A stretch of DNA of 41,332 nucleotides, from contig NZ_BAVR01000033.1 in the NCBI RefSeq assembly GCF_000521465.1, positions 1 through 41,332 on the forward strand. The letters run 5' to 3'. The position numbers and the translations under genes were made by a program. Source of the stretch: Acetivibrio straminisolvens JCM 21531 (lineage in GTDB: Bacteria > Bacillota > Clostridia > Acetivibrionales > Acetivibrionaceae). Shown here piece by piece: positions 40,056 through 41,332 of this stretch (the first letter of the stretch is position 1; the number at the start of each line of letters is the position of its first letter). The notes below the pieces were generated by a model. It was given only the letters and a program-made list of their open reading frames with translations. It did not search any database and was not told the origin of the DNA.

Positions 40056-40775
40056 TTACTTTGCCTTTTTTAGTTCGTTCGCAATGGTGTCTATCAAAAG
40101 CTTTAAAGTATTGGGACTTATGTTTTTCTTTCGGGCTTCCATTGCTACTTTTATGTATGGTATATTTTCTTCGGAGCTAAGGAAGTTCTTGATGTCATCT
40201 TGAAGTTTGCAAAATGCCGCAAACTCCTTGTCAAAGGACTGTGATGTTGCTTTTAAGAAAGTTTCATTGTATTTGGCTCTTTCTTTTTGAAGGCTTTCTT
40301 CCGTATTAAGAACATACCAAAAATCCGGTGTAACATGAGCATATTTCGAAAGGATGTTTATTGTTCCCGGAAAAGGTTCAATATCGCCATCTATGTAGCT
40401 TTTTATTTGGGAAGGCTTGATCTGGTATCCTGTCTTTTGATATATGTCATCGGAAAATTCTTCGATAGTCATATTTCCCATGATAAGCGAAATGTTTTTT
40501 ACAAAAATGTCATGGTCAAATTTTTTTTGTAATTGAATATCATCACTCAAGTACCCTGCTGCTTTCATAAGTTCCTCGTAAGGATAGTTATATGCCTTTG
40601 AAATAATCTTTAGAGTTTCAGGCTTTGGATTGGAATCTTTGCCTGTGCGGGGGTCAACGCCTCTTTCAAGGATACTTAAGTATGAGTAACTAATGCCCAT
40701 CTTTTTTGCAGCCTGTCTTATAGACCACTTTTTACTTAATCTTATTTCTTTGAATAGCTTACCTAAATTACTCAT
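40056..40775 (-). CDS. XRE-family transcriptional regulator
   Basis: This 239-residue DNA-binding regulator has an N-terminal Cro/CI helix-turn-helix (about 3-65; SIRQAAKKMGISYSYLSILE is the HTH). A middle region (about 90-155; MTIEEFSDDIYQKTGYQIKP and then NILSKYAHVTPDFWYVL) looks like a second, degenerate XRE-type domain. The C-terminal part is helical and Lys-rich. I placed the start at ATG 40775 because AGGATGG lies between it and the upstream ATG 40784. It is the first gene of the leftward set with the membrane protein and the AgrD-like peptide (gaps of 90 and 94 bases) and may control them. Confidence 0.85.
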   Translation of the reverse strand: MSNLGKLFKEIRLSKKWSIRQAAKKMGISYSYLSILERGVDPRTGKDSNPKPETLKIISKAYNYPYEELMKAAGYLSDDIQLQKKFDHDIFVKNISLIMGNMTIEEFSDDIYQKTGYQIKPSQIKSYIDGDIEPFPGTINILSKYAHVTPDFWYVLNTEESLQKERAKYNETFLKATSQSFDKEFAAFCKLQDDIKNFLSSEENIPYIKVAMEARKKNISPNTLKLLIDTIANELKKAK

Positions 40776-40784
40776 GTCGCCCAT

Positions 40785-41332
40785 CCTATATCCATAGTTT
40801 GAAAATAAAAATAATTTGCTTTGTAAAAAACAAGTTAAATCTGTAAACCGGCAATAAAAGCAGCTTTAAATAAGTAAAGTGTTAAGCGATAATACAAAAT
40901 TAAGAGATTAAAAAGTAAATAAAAAATTACAATATAATAATAAATTTCATAAAACATGAAAAAAGAATATATTTTTATTCTAAAACATTTGACAAAATAT
41001 TTCAAAGTAAATTTTCATAAATAAGGCTAATTACAAAAATACTAGCATATTATGGATATAAATTGTATGTTTATAAAGTTAAAGATGTACTAGCAATATA
41101 TATTTTTTTAACCCAAATATTGACATGAAAATGAAAATAGTATAATATTACATAAGAATATTGATTTTGTGGGTAAACATTACTTTTATTAGAGATATGT
41201 GTATTTTAAATGATCTGTGCTTTAATATAAAAAATAAAAATTTTGCATTTTCACATGGGGTTTATCTGTCGTAATTTGTAATAGTACAAAGCTATTTTAT
41301 TGAAAGTAGCAGGGCTTATTTCCAAGACAAAA
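40785..41332. other. Gene-free right edge with outward promoter
   Basis: This is 548 very AT-rich bases without a supportable ORF. The only clear signal is the rightward promoter at 41120-41146 and its leader. It should also contain the leftward XRE promoter, which I could not place with confidence. Confidence 0.6.
41120..41146 (+). promoter_or_regulatory. Rightward promoter with leader running off the window
   Basis: A perfect TTGACA and a perfect TATAAT are separated by 15 bp, which is a short spacer. Transcription would run to the right edge with at least 180 nt of leader lacking an obvious ORF. Confidence 0.5.

Overview
The window is the chromosomal replication-origin region of a low-GC, cellulosome-forming clostridium. 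I recognise it as Clostridium (Acetivibrio/Hungateiclostridium) thermocellum or a very close relative, because a dockerin-bearing GH9 cellulase of CelU architecture, the dnaA region and a four-subunit pyruvate:ferredoxin oxidoreductase occur together. The species call is from memory plus gene content, not from a database search. Layout, left to right: (1) 0.3-3.1 kb, celU (+), a secreted cellulase (GH9-CBM3c-CBM3b-type I dockerin), closed by terminators shared with convergent gyrA. (2) 3.3-13.5 kb, a leftward block reading away from the origin: rpmH, rnpA, yidD, yidC, jag, mnmE, mnmG, rsmG, noc, gyrA. (3) 13.5-15.8 kb, a bipartite oriC with DnaA-box clusters on both sides of dnaA. (4) 14.2-23.5 kb, a rightward block: dnaA, dnaN, yaaA, recF, remB, gyrB, then a 1.2-kb gene-free stretch with a parS site and repeats, then parA-parB followed by a second parS. 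(5) 23.9-27.0 kb, a DUF4446 protein, a coiled-coil/TPR membrane protein, serS and two tRNA-Ser genes. (6) 27.0-35.5 kb, envelope and accessory genes: an MFS transporter, a copper-amine-oxidase-N-like secreted protein, an SLH protein, a glycine-rich stress-type protein, a VanW/G5 protein, an M14 peptidase, yaaL and bofA. (7) 35.8-38.8 kb, porGDAB. (8) 38.9-40.8 kb, a leftward set of an XRE regulator, a polytopic membrane protein and a previously uncalled 40-residue AgrD-like cyclic-peptide precursor. (9) 41.1-41.3 kb, a promoter and an unidentified leader running off the right edge. Genes on both sides of dnaA point away from the origin, so they are co-directional with replication. ParA/ParB with two parS palindromes and a Noc homologue supply segregation and nucleoid-occlusion functions. 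gyrA and gyrB lie on opposite sides of oriC instead of side by side. A dominant oddity is that at least seven genes, most of them normally intact or essential (gyrA, noc, mnmG twice, jag, recF, parA, an MFS gene twice), carry frame breaks. Nearly all can be repaired by restoring one base, usually in a homopolymer. This looks like systematic sequencing deletions rather than biology, and I give each broken gene as one full-length CDS. The most interesting biological candidate is the XRE / receptor-like membrane protein / AgrD-like peptide cassette. Its membrane protein resembles an AgrC sensor that has lost its kinase, and no AgrB processing protease is present in the window.
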